Assembly (NCBI GenBank): GCA_963575745.1
Contig: CAUYUJ010004019.1
Coordinates: 1-64,000 of the forward strand
Length of the DNA stretch: 64,000 bases
DNA from: Prorocentrum cordatum
Lineage: Eukaryota > Sar > Dinophyceae > Prorocentrales > Prorocentraceae
Reading direction: 5' to 3'
Position numbers and translations under genes: made by a program. The notes under the pieces are model-generated. The model was not told the origin of the DNA and made no database searches. It saw only the letters and a list, made by a program, of their open reading frames with translations. Of this stretch, positions 49,840-61,813 are shown in pieces. Each line of letters opens with the position of its first letter. Positions within the stretch are counted from its first letter, which is position 1.

Positions 49840-51340
49840 CTCGAGAGGCATGAGGAAGAAGATCCGTGCGCACGTCGCATGTTCCCCGCAGCGTCGGATG
49901 TCAGGGCAGGGAGGAGCGCGGGAAGGGCGGGGCGGGAGGGGAGGCTGGGGCTCGGCAGTCCGCGCCGCCTGGGCGGCGCGCGGCGCGCGGAAGGAGGTCG
50001 AGTGGGCGGCCCAGGGAGCAACGGGGGCAGCCTGCGCGACCCGCGGCGGCGGGGCGGGGCGGGGGGGTGCTGGCCCCGCCCGCCCGCCCCGAGCTGAGGG
50101 ATCAGGATGCAACTCCTGGGAGGTCTTCGAAAGCCCGATCAAAAAGCTACGAAGCCCGATCTGGGGGGCCACTGGGCCAGACGAGGCCGTATTGAGCCCG
50201 TGATGCAGGCCTAGATTAAGCCCAGGAGTAAGCCCCGCGCTGGGGGGACTGGCTCATGGCGGGAGGGAAACGAGGCCAGCACTGGGCCAAACTCGGACCG
50301 GGATATAAATCGGTGACTTCTGAGATCATGGGGTTCTGGAAGATGTATCGGGCGCCACGGCCCGTCGAGAGTGCTCTGGAACGCTCTGACAGCGCACTGA
50401 AACGCTCTGACAGCGTACTGGAACGCTCCGACTCTGACAGTGTACAGGAGCGCTACGGAACGTTTGACAGCGCACCGCAAACCCCGCCCGAAACAAGCCC
50501 GATTAAGAAACCGTTGGGCCAAACTAGGCCAGATTCAGCCCAGGATTGAGCCATACTGAGCCAGATTGACCCGGATTTAGCGGGGCTGTACGGGATTATT
50601 CGGGATTGAGCTTGTTCTCAACGACGGATCTACCAGCGTTGATTCGGCACTCAACCTCCCAGGGGCTGCGTCCTAAGAGAGGGAGCGGAAAGGACAGGAA
50701 CTGGCTCACCGGGGGGGAAGCGATGACCCGGAGTCGGCGACGCATCGCCGGACGGGGCCCTCGACGGTCAGGCCGCACTCTCCTGCGCGGGGCGGGGGCC
50801 TCTGGCCCCGATCTCTGGCAAACGCTGACGTGGATTACGGGTCCGTGGATCTGGCGCGTGGGCGCGGGGGGGAATCTTACCCCCCGAAGCATGAGGGCCA
50901 GTGCCGCCCGAATCGACGACGGTGCGCGTCGATCTTTGTGTGGAAACGAGACCCGTCGCTGATCCACGCGCCTGAACCCAAGCTTGCGCTCCCTCGACGA
51001 GCGAGCGCGCGCGCAGGCCCGACCGCGGGCCCAAGCCCGAGCGAGCAGGGTCCAAACCCCGCTCCCCCTGTCTGTCGCGACCCCCTCGGCGAGCCGTTGT
51101 GCGCGGAGCGCCCGCCCAGCCCGGCGGGGCGCGCAGCGCGCTTGAAAAACACACGCCGGGGGGGCACCGAGGTACGGCGGGGAGGGGGACACGGGTAGGT
51201 CGAGCATCGGGTGAGGTTCAGGGATCCGGAACCAAGACCTGGGGGGAAGGGGAGGTACGGGGAAGGGGGGGGGGAGGTAATCTTCGGCCTCTGGGGGTGC
51301 TCTCGGCGCCACAACCCGTCGATGTCCCAGTCAGATCGCA
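49840..51340. other. Unassigned GC-rich region
   Basis: No domain is recognised on either strand despite open frames (for example 50596-51312 minus). It contains a 21-bp tandem repeat at about 50378-50475 (unit near GGAACGCTCTGACAGCGCACT, four degenerate copies) and a GGATTGAGCC/CAGATTGA short-repeat tract at about 50180-50610. Confidence 0.4.
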
Positions 51341-51504
51341 CCCCTGGAAGTGTCCCTGGGGAACATTTGGACCGAGGGATCCAGGATCAAGGTTTCTCTA
51401 CGTTTGTGATAATTGTTGCGTCCCCCGACGCCTCTGAAGGCCTCCAGAGGCCTCCAGGGATATCCAGGAAACTCCAAAGCCCTTTCAAAGGCGTCTGGGG
51501 AGAC

Positions 51505-51690
51505 TGGGATGGGAGGGCGGGGAGGGGGGAGGGGGATGCGGGAGGGGAGAAGCGGGAGAAGGAGGGAGGGGAAAAGGGGGGAAGGCAGGAGGAGAAAAGC
51601 ACAGGAAGAGGATCTGGAGGGAGATGGAGCAGAAGCACCAGCAGCAGCAGCAGTAGTAAGAGCCAGAGGAAGAGGAGGAGGAGTCGCGCT
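51505..51690. repeat. GGA/GGGA purine tract
   Basis: Purine-rich low-complexity sequence with a CAGCAGCAGCAG insert (about 51637). It lies just beyond the 3' end of the minus-strand LINE. Confidence 0.85.
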
Positions 51691-51759
51691 CAGCTGGGGG
51701 AGGAGAGAAACGTCCCAAGTCCCACACCCCCTGCAGCACTTGCCGCACTCGGGCACTAC

Positions 51760-52773
51760 GACGGGTCATCGCCCCTGCACGAGCTTACAGAATGCCGCGG
51801 AAAGGAAGATTGCAATACCTGAGTGTTGAATGCACAATGCATAAGACCAATGCCAGCGGCAATGCTGACAAGTTGGGCACCAGGCATATCAGGCCACACC
51901 CTTAACGCATAGCAGCGGACTGGATCCCCTGAGCCCCAGGAAGCAGGAAGAAGGGGTAGGAGGGCCCTCACATCAGGAAGAAGAGAAGGACACTGAAGAT
52001 TGTAAAGCAAAGCATACGATCGGCAGCAGCAAGACCACAACAATTGCAACATCTTGTCGGAATAGAGCATCAACCAAAACAGTTCGAATGGCTACACACC
52101 GTATGCAATACCGACGATAATATACTTAGTGGCACATATCGGGTCATCATATTCATCCTCAGGCCAGTCAAAAAGGACTGTTCCTGCGACACACTCCGAG
52201 CGTATTTCGTTAACCTCCCGTGAAGAACATATCCCATCAAAGTTTGAGAACCGTGCCTCTTGAGAGCGGACATCGTCTTAGCCTGCAGGCTTACCGCGTC
52301 GCGGTCACTCGGAACCCCCGGGACGGATCCGACCGAGGCCTTGACAGCCATGAGGTAGGCGAGGATCGAGTTCGAGAAAAACGAGTTATGCTTATGAGTC
52401 AATAGCGTGTCTTTCCCATCAAGAATATCATTGCATTCTTCCTTCCACATCCAGAACGCAGGGCACCTTAGAGAGCAAGGCGATATGCAGCGGCACGGCT
52501 GTACAGTTTCAGGCCCCGCACCTCCCGTTTGAACCCAAGGTTGGCGAGGTTCATCAGCATCTCGATGGCGATCGAGTTCCGAGGGCCAGCATGGAGCAAT
52601 TGCACTGCCTCGTACTCGCAGCGCAAGGACCCAGGGCTCGGCGGGCAGAGCTGGCCAACATAGCCGAGCACCGGGAAGGCGAACAGATTGCACGCGAGAA
52701 CATTCACAAAGAAATTCTGGCCCATGTTTCGAATCTGCCTCGCCCCCCACACACACACACACACGCACGCACG

Positions 52774-52806
<33 letters not shown>

Positions 52807-54135
52807 CAGCTTCGCATTAAGTTCCACCCACGAGTCGATCTCTCCCCCGACCCCGACGGTGAAGCCCAAGCACTTCCAACTATGGGCCAGCTTACAAGCC
52901 TGGGCATCCAAACCGAGCTGGGCGAACAAACTCAAGGCGCCCGCTGCAGACATCCCAGGAATAATCATGATCTCTGTCTTGCTCGGGTGCACAGCCAGGC
53001 CAGTCAGCTTTTCAGACCAAGTTAAAAAACTTGCACAACCAGAGGTATCGAACGAAAAATATCCTGGGACGCGCGATTCCAATCATCAGCAAAATCGCAT
53101 GGTGACCACCTCTTACTCGTCGACATTGGGCCGAAAGACCTGGTGATACTCCACATCATGTACCGCATCAGCGGGCCTGTGATCATGACGCGCAGCAGCC
53201 TACTCAACGGGCACCCCTGCTTAAGACCCCGCTCGAGCAAACACATAGTGCCCTGGTTGCCACGGAAGCCGATGCACACCCCAACATTGCCATACAGGAG
53301 CTTGAGGGCATGGATACAAAAAAGTCAGGCAGCTGCATATCGCGCAGAATGTAGAACACGAACGCATGCGATACCGAAGGGAGCACAACCTTGATGTCAA
53401 AGGGGACACCTCCAGGGGAGGAGCGCCCTTCGACAGCCGACCAAAACCGAAACTCCGAGTCCCAGGCGACGACGTGGCCCAGGATGTGACGACCAGGGAG
53501 AAAGCCGGCCTGAGCATGACGAACCAAAGGCGAAGCACTTTCCCGACGCGGCCAGGGCAGTCCCCCGCCAGCAGCTTGTTGTCGGTGTTCGAGAGAGCGA
53601 GAGCCAGAGTGCAGGCTGCCGCCCTAGCTCGGCCAGGCTCGGACGCTGAAACTTCCCCCTTCGGAGAAAGGCCGCGAGCGAACAGCTAGAGTCGCCCCCG
53701 GACTTGCCAAAGTGTTAGCCACGAGCGACACAGCTGGCATAGCGCGTCCATTGCCATCCCACCACCCGCCTTCCAAGCCGAGTAAGGAATCCCGTCAATC
53801 CCTGGACAACTTTTATTCCAAAAAAGCTGAAAATTGCCATAGCGGGGGGCCCGCTGGACCGAAGGCTAGACGGTCTGGACGGGGGGGCCCAGGCAGTGAA
53901 AATCCCCCTCCGCGGCGGGCGCACACTTTTCAGGTAAAGCCTTACGCTGCGCGGGCGCCCATGCTGCAGCAAGCTTTTAAACGCGGAATACTTCGTCGGC
54001 CTTCCTCGCACCGGTCATCTCCTCATCCCGCAAAACCTCCTTCTCCTCTTGGCAGTAGATATCACGCATGAGCGCAGCGAGCATAGAGTGGAAGCCCTCC
54101 AGGCCCACCCAACGATGCACCTGCACGTCGTTAAA
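51760..54135 (-). pseudogene. LINE reverse transcriptase, broken
   Basis: Minus-strand fragments in order: a KSCPGIDGIPYSAWKAG-type palm entry (about 53820-53770), VRHAQAGFLPGRHILGHVV (53527-53460), FDIKVVLPSVSHAFVFYILR (about 53400-53330), RGLKQGCPLSRLL (about 53230), CDFADDWNRA (the FADD active-site box, about 53080-53105) and LTGLAVHPSKTEIMII (about 53000). After the GT array the frame continues with NLFAFPVLGYVGQLC and AIEMLMNLANLGFKREVRG. The motif order is complete for a LINE RT, but the pieces are in several frames, so it is inactive. Confidence 0.7.
52747..52806. repeat. (CA)n/(GCAC)n microsatellite inside LINE
   Basis: CACACACGCACGCACGCACACACA interrupts the LINE RT frame and encodes the Val-Cys or Thr-His strings seen in overlapping frames. 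Confidence 0.95.
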
Positions 54136-54137
54136 AT

Positions 54138-55205
54138 CTAAAAATTTGCGCCGCGCCCGACCGGCCCTTTCCGCGACTCCCCCCCATCCCAATGAGCACG
54201 CAGTAGGGCAACCATCCAGGGGACTTTTTGACTGGGGGGGTGCGGCCGGAGAAATCCCGCTAGCTTCTTCACCGTCCGCGCGGCTTCGCGCATCAAGTCT
54301 GCAACCTCGCTAACACGCGCAATGGGGCACTTGGATAGATTCACCTCCTCAAGCAAGCCAATCAGCTCAGCCGAGAAGCGCGGGTGCATTGCCACCCACT
54401 GGGGCATGGCCTGTCTCGGAGACCTCGCACCTCCAGTCAGAGACAAGAAAACTGCAGCACGGTCGCTCGGGGCGCGGCGGTCGAACAGCCCCCAGCATAC
54501 ACTGGCGAGAGGGTCGAGGTCCAGGAGATCGGAGGCGGGCGAAGAAATGTAGACGCGATCCGGTCTGCCAGTCGACGGCACATCATCAGAATAAACGGCT
54601 TCGTGAGCACACGATGCTTGATTAGTCTCGATGAACTGGGGGAAGACCGAGACGAAGTATTTAGCGAGAGAATTAGACCCAACCTCATTCAAGTTATTGG
54701 CAAGCTGCAACCGACCTTCCCCTTGCGCATAGAAATTGAAATCTCCGCCCACGATCGCGGCGGCGACCGCAGACTGCCGCGCCCTCGCACGAATGCCGCA
54801 CAGCAAGCCCTTGACCTGGACGCGAGAGAGGATCGGGTTAATGTGGGTATTAACCAGATCCAGACTACCCCCCTCCCCGAACATGCGCAGGACCCCGACG
54901 CGGCCAGCAGGAATCGGTGCACGCCTAAGTCTGGAGAAGCGGATGGCGAGCCGTTCATCGACCATGACAACGATGCCCCCAGCCCCGACAAAATCCGCAA
55001 AGGACCCATAAACCTTCCACTTAGGAAACGCTTTCCGCAGCTCACAGAAATCCGCAGCTTCGCCATGCGTTTCTTGCAGGAGGATCACATCATGCGTACC
55101 TGACAGCTTGCGCAGGTGCCTCCACGCGGCACGCTGCGACTGGGCACATCCCCAGATCGAACCAAAAAGCGAATCGCAATTCCACGCGACCACCTTCAGC
55201 GAGGA
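54138..55205 (-). CDS. LINE APE-like endonuclease, open
   Basis: 350 codons open. The first codons read LKVVAWNCDSLFGSIWG; the apparent start at 55193 is GTG, so the true start is upstream or lost. Endonuclease landmarks are in order: HDVILLQETHGEA (catalytic Glu), GGIVVMVDERL, LDLVNTHINPI, AIVGGDFNFYAQG (Asp-x-Asn), STGRPDRVYIS (Asp) and RAPSDRAAVFLSL, where the usual Ser-Asp-His has become Ser-Asp-Arg. Loss of this His would be expected to abolish nicking. The following 90 residues form the linker towards the RT. Confidence 0.75.
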   Translation of the reverse strand, partial: SSLKVVAWNCDSLFGSIWGCAQSQRAAWRHLRKLSGTHDVILLQETHGEAADFCELRKAFPKWKVYGSFADFVGAGGIVVMVDERLAIRFSRLRRAPIPAGRVGVLRMFGEGGSLDLVNTHINPILSRVQVKGLLCGIRARARQSAVAAAIVGGDFNFYAQGEGRLQLANNLNEVGSNSLAKYFVSVFPQFIETNQASCAHEAVYSDDVPSTGRPDRVYISSPASDLLDLDPLASVCWGLFDRRAPSDRAAVFLSLTGGARSPRQAMPQWVAMHPRFSAELIGLLEEVNLSKCPIARVSEVADLMREAARTVKKLAGFLRPHPPSQKVPWMVALLRAHWDGGESRKGPVGRGANF

Positions 55206-55667
55206 GTTGAGCGGGAGGAAGGGCTTCGACCATTAGGTAAGGGGGATTGAAAACTTCCTGGGGCTCAGACTGCACGGGGAAAGGCGATTCGGAGCAAGAG
55301 GGGGCGGATGGCCGCGTACCTGCGGGGCGAGAGTCGAGCCACGCGGCCCCCGGTCGCCCGCGCGCCGTTCGCGCGCGCGGCCCCTGGCAGAGCAGCCTCG
55401 GACGAAACGGCAACTGGCTGCCAGGGGCGGGCGCGCGCGCGAGCGCCCGCGCGGGCGCGGGGGCCTCGCGCCTCCAGCGGCGAGCTCAGGACCCCCGACC
55501 ACGAGCAAGAGGAGACGGAGGACGAGGTGGAGGAGGAAACAGGATCGGCAGAGCTTGCACTAGCAGGCCTCAGTGCACTACAGCGAGCGCGCAGCGTCGA
55601 CCTGGCCCCCGAAGAAGCGGGAGGTCGTGGACCCGCGGCTGCGCCCACCACCAGCTGCGGAACACTA

Positions 55668-56742
55668 TCAGCGTGCACTGGTAGATGTTCTCGCGCATGT
55701 ACATCCTAAACATAGGTGGTCACCCCAATCCAGGTCCACGGCCTCGGGCTCGGGGATCTTCCACCAGGAGAAAGATTCAAAGACGAACTCAAAGGTGAAG
55801 CCGCTGGCCTCGCTGCCCTGGATCCAGTTGAGCTCGAAGGCGTCGCTCGCGGATGTCAAGTGGATCAGGCCCTGGAGGCCATTAGCCCCCAGGCGGTGGC
55901 CCTCCAGCTCGCACATGTACTTGCGGAAACGGGCCAGCGCCCCCTCCCAGACCTTGCTCGCGGCACGCTGCTTCGACCTCGCGCCCAGGGGCAGATCCCG
56001 CCGCACTCGCAGCGCTGCCTTGGCCGCGGCGCGCCGGCCCCTCCAAGCCAATGCCCCGTCGGCGAGGAACTCCGAACATGCCCGCGCAGCCGCGCTATCA
56101 GGGAAGACGACGCCGCAACTCTTGGAGACCCCCTTCGGCTGGGGCGACGCGTTCGCGAGAATGTGCGATGGCAGCAAGGGCTCGATGGCGGCCCCCCAGT
56201 GGGCCTGCCTCTGCGAGCCTGTGATTGTCCCAGGGGAAGTTCCGACCCATCTCCGACAATCCTTAACAGGAGCCTGAAGACCACCAGTTCGGCAGCCCGA
56301 GCTGCTGGAACCTCGAGCACTAGAGCCGCCCCCTGTTTGCATGGCTTTCACTCGGTTAGCAAGTTCTCGCACGCCCTTCGCGAGGTCGATGACGAGCTCG
56401 CCAGCGCCCCGCGCGGCGCCGAATGTAGCCCAAGGGGCGGGCGCCCCCACCCGCGGCAGCAGCGTCGCCAGACTGCGGAGGCGGCTGTCCGTTCGCGAAC
56501 TGCTTAAGAGAAGCCTCATTCGCGGCCATCCTGGCGTCGCCCTCGCTCTTGCCCAGCTTGAACTCCTTCCGGGGGAGGGGCTGCGAGGCGTTCAACTGCC
56601 GCTGAACTTCAGAGCTGAAGCTGCTGCGCACGGAACACGCGGTCGCATTTATCGCGGACTGGAGCGCCGGAGTGATCCCCGCAGCCAGCCCCCCTAGTCG
56701 ACCTCGGCGCAGTCGAGGAAAGTGGCGGGCGCACCGCTGCAT
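55668..56742 (-). CDS. LINE ORF1-like protein, frameshifted
   Basis: An upstream frame (56742-56356) gives GITPALQSAINATACSVRSS and EVQRQLNASQPLPRKEFKLG. A shift near 56450-56510 leads to the 284-codon frame 56519-55668, with LVIDLAKGVRELANRVKAMQ (helical, possibly oligomerising), a Gly/Ser linker, SKSCGVVFPDSAAARACSEF and LRVRRDLPLGARSKQRAAS, which is like the basic part of an RNA-binding ORF1, ending near 55668. I cannot confirm an RRM. Position upstream of the endonuclease supports the ORF1 assignment. Confidence 0.45.
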
Positions 56743-57059
56743 TTGCTCGCGGCTGAACGGCCAGAGCGAATGCGAGAGTCATCTGAATCCTGCCTCCCAG
56801 CGCGACGAAGTCCACTCGACCGTGGTCGATCTCGCCGCGGACGAGCTTCTTCCTCACTGTCACGATCAGCAGCACGTTCTCCTCGCATGCGCCCCATCGC
56901 GGCGGGTGGACAAGCGAGGGGTCGTCGACGAAAAACGGAATGTTTGTCGAGAAGCCTGAATCAAAATTGCCGTCTCTCTGCCTCTGGCATGGCGGAGGAG
57001 AGACTTCGGCGCGCCGGCGCCCCTCGCGCCAAGACGGCCTCGAGCTAAAATGGATCGAG

Positions 57060-57293
57060 CCAAATGGCCACGGAGAGGAAGGGGAGGAGGAGGGGGAGGA
57101 GGAGGAGGAGGAGGAGGGAGAGGCGGAGGAGGAGGAGGAAGGAGGAGGAGGAGGAGGAGGAGGAGGAGGAGGAGGAGGGGGAGAGAGGGGGAGAAGGAGG
57201 AGGAGGAGCGGAGGGGGAGGAGGAGGGCAGCCATTCCAATGACTGGCCGGCGGCGGAGAGACAGCCACTAGCCCCCCCCCCCCCCCCCCCCGC
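57060..57293. repeat. (GGA)n array and poly-C
   Basis: GGA-type purine tract (57075-57225) and a poly-C run (57272-57291). Between 56743 and 57060 nothing is recognised. Confidence 0.95.
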
Positions 57294-57689
57294 AGGGCTA
57301 CTAGCCTATCTCGAGCGCCCCCTGCAAGAGTACATCAGGGCCATGGCGGACCCCTTGAACTGGGTTCACTGTGCTGCACTCATTGTTTCAAACTTCGGCT
57401 CGAGCCCATGGACTGCCCGTGCAATATTTTCCCAGAGACGAAACGGCAGCGCCACGCGCTAAGACTAGCGGGGGGGGGGGCGAGGGAGGAGCGGGGGAGA
57501 GGACAGACAGAGGAAAGAGGATTCCGATTTCTTACTCACGGAGGGCGGACCTGGAGGGCATGGCCCCCTCCCCCAGACCGACGGCACGGCCCCGGGCCCT
57601 CGCGCGCCCCTATACCACTGCCCGGGTCGACGACCCAGACGCCCCTGGCCCCCCTGGGAAGGGGGCGGGCGCCCCCAGGCCTCGCGAGC

Positions 57690-58830
57690 ACCCAGCGGTT
57701 TGGCTGGGCGCCGTCGCTTGCGCCGCCGCTTGGGAACTCCTGCCACCCCATGCCCCCCTAGCGCTCTTCGCCCCACACTTGCGGCATGGACTCCCAGCCC
57801 TTCCGCGACGCCGCGCTCGCTCTCTGCGACCTCGGCCTCAACTGGCCAGCCGGGGCGCCCACTTAGCCGCGGGGGGGGCCCTCCTCCCCGGCGCCGCCGT
57901 CTTGGAGCAGGACACGTGGACATCCTCTCTTCACTTCTCACTCGCGGGGGGGCGTCGCCTAGCCAGCATCCGAGCAATCGGCACCAGGGAACTCCAAGGA
58001 ATTAATGTTCGCGAGCAAATCACGATGAAAAAGAAAAGCGAAGCAAACCATCAGGAACGGCAAACCAAATTTAACGCGCGCCCCCCGCAGCGCCCCCAAC
58101 CTCGGAGCAAACTCGGCCGCCAGCTTCTTCCTGCGGGTGGCCCCCATGAGATGCACGGCCAGTCATCACGCCGATACGCGCACGCGCAAGCACCACCTGA
58201 AAGCCAGCGAGGCCGGGGCTCTCGTCGGAAAGGAAATTCTTGTCGCAGAGCTGGCACTCAGGAGACAGAAGCAACAAGAAACACTTCATAATATAAGCGC
58301 AAAGCCGACTGCCGCTTCCAGCTGCTAACCAATGACACGCAGTCGGAGTACAAGGGCGAGCGTCTGACGCAGTCAATACAGGCAGCCATCAGCCCACTCG
58401 AGGTCGAGGTGGAAGCAACAATAACACTTCGCACTCACATACGATGGCAACAAAGCCGCCCCCGGACTGAAAAGCACCATCGACGCGGGGCGGGGCGCCT
58501 CGTCGACCGCCACGCGCGACGCGCATCGAGGCACAACCATGATCCGCGCGCGAAATAAGCGCCGCATTCTCCGAGCATGACACGCGACAAAAGACAGCGA
58601 CGGAGCTCGGACCCCCCAGCGCCCCCAGGACCTCCAGGAACCAATCAATCGAGATCGAATGAAAGGCGAGATCCCGATCGGTCGGGACAGGAGAACTGCC
58701 ACCGCGCCCACGCACGCGCCCAGCAAGAGCCCCCCACGTTTCAGCACGCGCAATGCGGGCAGCCACGCTGCGACCAGAAATACATGCTTGCGACCCGGGA
58801 ACTACGAGCGCAGAGGGCGGCACGCGCATG
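57690..58830 (-). pseudogene. LINE RT remnant (post-palm region)
   Basis: Minus-strand phrases resemble a LINE RT: DRDLAFHSISIDWFLEVLGA (motif 3/4-like, near 58660-58600), a degraded GV-QG-P box split between two frames near 58500, and FQVVLARARIGVMTG continuing in another frame as GATRRKKLAAEFAPRLGALR (about 58180-58080), the post-catalytic 'YLGV-G' area. The YxDD box itself is not seen. Frames are short and broken, so this is a tentative call. Confidence 0.35.
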
Positions 58831-58879
58831 AACTCGCCAACTGATCATCCGTGTCAGACATCGACAGCTGTCTGGCTCA

Positions 58880-59660
58880 AGCATTCCTCTCGGGGAGGGG
58901 TCTGGCTTCGTCTTCACCAGAGACCGCATCCTGATCCGTCACCGCGCCCCTGGGCACGGAGCGGGCGCGCCCTCGGGCCCTTTGCCCAATCTCCCGAGCC
59001 TCGGCCCTCAGCTCCGAACCTACAAATCCCCCAGGGCCTAGCGCGCGCCCCCCGGGCCCCAAGCAGCATCGCCGCGCGACTCGCGCGGGCCCACGAGGGC
59101 CCCGAGACGAGCCCCGAGGGCGCCCGAAGGCCCTCGAAGCTGCCCAGGAGGGGCCCGAGCGGCCGAAAAATCGCGCCCACGCGCTCGACGTGGCCTCGAC
59201 ACTGCCCGCGGGCCCCAAGACGCCCCAAGAGCGTTCCAATGGGCGCCCCAAGCAGGCCCCAGGAAGCAAAAATCAATGATTGCCCTGGAAATTTGAAAGT
59301 TGTCGGCCTTCTCGCACGTTCGGCCCGAGGCACCAAAGGCCTCCAGTAGACCTCCAGCGGGCCCCCGAGACGGCCCACGAAGGCCCCCAGACGGCCCCCC
59401 GGCGCCCATGACGGCCAGGAGGCGCCCGAAGGGGTTCAACCCTAACGGACAATTCGAGCCACCTGCCCCAAGGCCCCCGGGCGGCCCCACGGCCCCCAGG
59501 ACGCCCCCGAAGCCCCCAAGAAGTCCCCAAGAAGCCCCCAAGAAGCCCCAAGGATGCCTCGGGGTCCCCAAGAAATTCCAAGACTGCCCCCAGGAGGCAC
59601 CCGAGAGCGCTGCGAGGAGACCCCAAGAAGCACCACCGAGGGCTCTGACCCACAATCAAG
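58880..59660 (-). repeat. Degenerate Trp/Gly/Leu-coding repeat, minus strand
   Basis: CCCCCAAGAAG/GGCCCC-type repeats. On the minus strand they read LGVSSQRSRVPPGGSLGISW, LLGASWGLLGG and related phrases. Same family as 5280-5870. It appears to interrupt the LINE remnant lying on both sides. Confidence 0.65.
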
Positions 59661-59664
59661 ACGC

Positions 59665-60345
59665 GGTGGCGGGATGGGCCGAAGGCTACTAGGTAAACCG
59701 AAGAGTCCGATGGCACACCCCCATGGCGCTGATCATGGTAGGGCATAGCATCATGACCAGGCTCGCGACGCTTCCGCCCCTGTGCGACGTCGTCGAGAAG
59801 AGCGCCATTGTCCACGCCCCGAGATGCCACCGCCCCTTGGGAAACTGTCGGACAAAAGACAATTGCTCAAGTCATCTCAGTCAATAGCCTTGCATATCTC
59901 CGAGGACTTTACCTTAGCGCTGCCCCGGAACCTCGGCGGACCCCACTGGGGCAGGGCAAGGGCCTCCATTTTGAACGACCACCCCTCGACGCCATGTGCG
60001 CCGACGGAATTGCTGCCGAAAGCTGCGGCGACGCCCCAGCTTCTTCTCCTCAGAACTCTGAAATCGCCAGGGGGGCCCAGTCCCACCCCACTGCCTCAGC
60101 ATCCACAGTCTCCGAACATGCCTCACGAAAACGCGGGTGGCAGACAGGGGAAATCTCAGCACGCGCCACGGAAGCGCAATCAATGCGTTCTGCCAGCGCA
60201 GGGCAGCACAGCATAGCTTCGCCAAGTAGCACATGATCCCGGGGACGGGAGCCCCGGTACACAACCATAGACCAACGGCAGCGCTCGCCACGCGCACTCG
60301 CAACGCGAAACAGAATGCGGCAACGGGCGCGCACCACAACAGGGC
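59665..60345. other. Unassigned stretch within LINE remnant
   Basis: No motif is recognised in any frame. If the endonuclease at 60350-61295 and the RT remnant at 57690-58830 are one element, this is the decayed linker. Confidence 0.35.
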
Positions 60346-60349
60346 GACT

Positions 60350-61295
60350 GCTAGCTGTAACCATGCCAAACGGGCAGCGCTGTCATCTGAGGCTGGCGAC
60401 GAAAGAAAGAGGTCGGTCGCCTAGCCCTGCTGAATACGCAAAAGGCTTGGAGAACCACGGTAGCATAGCATTGCCCCCACTCTCGCCACGCAAATACATC
60501 GCAATAACTGTTGAAATCGGGATATGACCAGAGGGTATGTCCTGCTTTCAACTTGCCAAAGGCCCATGAGAACCGCAAAAGCCACCGTAGGCCCTCCGGC
60601 CACCCCCCACCCTCTGGCGCAGAGCTCCAATCACCCAGAACCATAACCATATGCGCAGCAGACAGGAAAGCGCCCCGGCGGAGAAGGCGAAGCACATACA
60701 TGTGAGTATTGAAGTGGCCGAGGGTGTTCGGCATGTGCACTTACACAATATTATGATTTCCGCGCGGGCCTCTCGTGCTGGCCATGAGAACCCGTCCATC
60801 AGTCAAAGGTCGGTGTTCAGTCACCGCGAAGAAAGAAGCGAGCTTGCGGCTGACGGCAACGACCACACCACGAGCACCAGCAGCGTCGGGGCAGAAAAGG
60901 AAACCAAGCGTACGCATGGGGTGATGAAGGGAGCGGCGATCGATATCGCCAGGGCATTCATGGGTCTCCTCGGCAGCAGAAGTATTTTGGGCACGGCACA
61001 ATCGTTCAAGACAGCGCGTTTCCTGGAAGGCACGATCTTGGCCGAAGGGGCGGACCGAAGTTATCGAACCACCAGCAGTCCAAGAACTGATAGAGAATCG
61101 GAAAGGGGGGCGATGATAAATTTCTGAATCGAATGGTGGCTCATCGCACGGCGCAGCAGCAGACGCAAACGAGACAGCTAGATGGCTGCTGTCAGCTCGC
61201 TCGAAAAATCGACGACTGCTCAGAAGCTTGGAAGCAGGGTGCTGCTCCCACAGGCCAACTGCTGCAGACTCTGAATGTTTACCTGGCGTGGGCAT
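60350..61295 (-). pseudogene. LINE APE-like endonuclease remnant
   Basis: Minus strand: AEETHECPGDIDRRSLHHPM (catalytic Glu-Thr-His context), FLFCPDAAGARGVVVAVSRK and LTDGRVLMASTRGPRGNHNI end one frame at 60741. The next frame (60740-60351) continues VHMPNTLGHFNTHMYVLRLL and MVMVLGDWSSAPEGGG, the Asp-Trp-x box, then ALPVWHGYS near the former Ser-Asp-His. One frameshift and loss of the terminal motif indicate a dead copy. Confidence 0.6.
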
Positions 61296-61372
61296 CCGTC
61301 CACCAACACACTACGAGTACGGCTTGTCCTGTCGTCGACGTGTCAAAGATGAAACCCCAAATTCCTTGAACT

Positions 61373-61813
61373 TCCACTGGTAGAGCTCCTCACGATTGGG
61401 AATAATGACAAACTGGCCGGCCTCCGACTTCAGGGCGAACAGCATCCAGAAATCATTGGCTGCCGATCTTTGAAGCCATTTTCAAACATATCCGGAGCAG
61501 TCCAATCGAAGCTGGTCATTCCACAAACCTGCGCCTGCAATTCTGAAACTTGGCCTTCATCGTCTCCCATATGCACGAAAATACCTAGTTCCCCATCTTG
61601 ACAAGCTGAAAGATATCACCACGAACACGTATAGGAGAATTCTTGGCCCGGTCACGGTAATCATTCCACATTGCGGGTGATGTAAAGGCCCATTCTTTGA
61701 AACGTGGGGCATATTCTAGCGGACAAAACAAAAAAAAAAAAAAAAAACGCATAACCAGGCCGATGTTGTGGAAAAAAACCATCCGCGATCAAGCTTTGCA
61801 GCACCCGTGTCTT
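61373..61813. other. Unassigned, with poly-A run
   Basis: No gene is recognised. A run of about 19 A residues lies at 61729-61747, which could be a retroposon tail on the plus strand, but nothing upstream matches an element. Confidence 0.4.

Larger units (their letters stand above)
51760..56742 (-). mobile_element. APE-type LINE, decayed, minus strand
   Basis: From high to low coordinate: ORF1-like frames (56742-55668), a GC-rich linker, APE endonuclease (about 55200-54138), then RT pieces (about 54130-52470) in at least four frames, then short 3' frames to about 51760. A GT/CA microsatellite (52747-52806) has expanded inside the RT region. No RNase H is recognised. Confidence 0.75.

Noticed and set aside
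58860-58880. Spliced-leader trace TCTGGCTCAAG
   Set aside because: Only nine to ten bases match the leader, which is expected by chance in 64 kb.
61729-61747. Poly-A tail of a retroposed gene
   Set aside because: No plus-strand ORF or element remnant precedes it and no target duplication is visible; it is equally likely a simple repeat.
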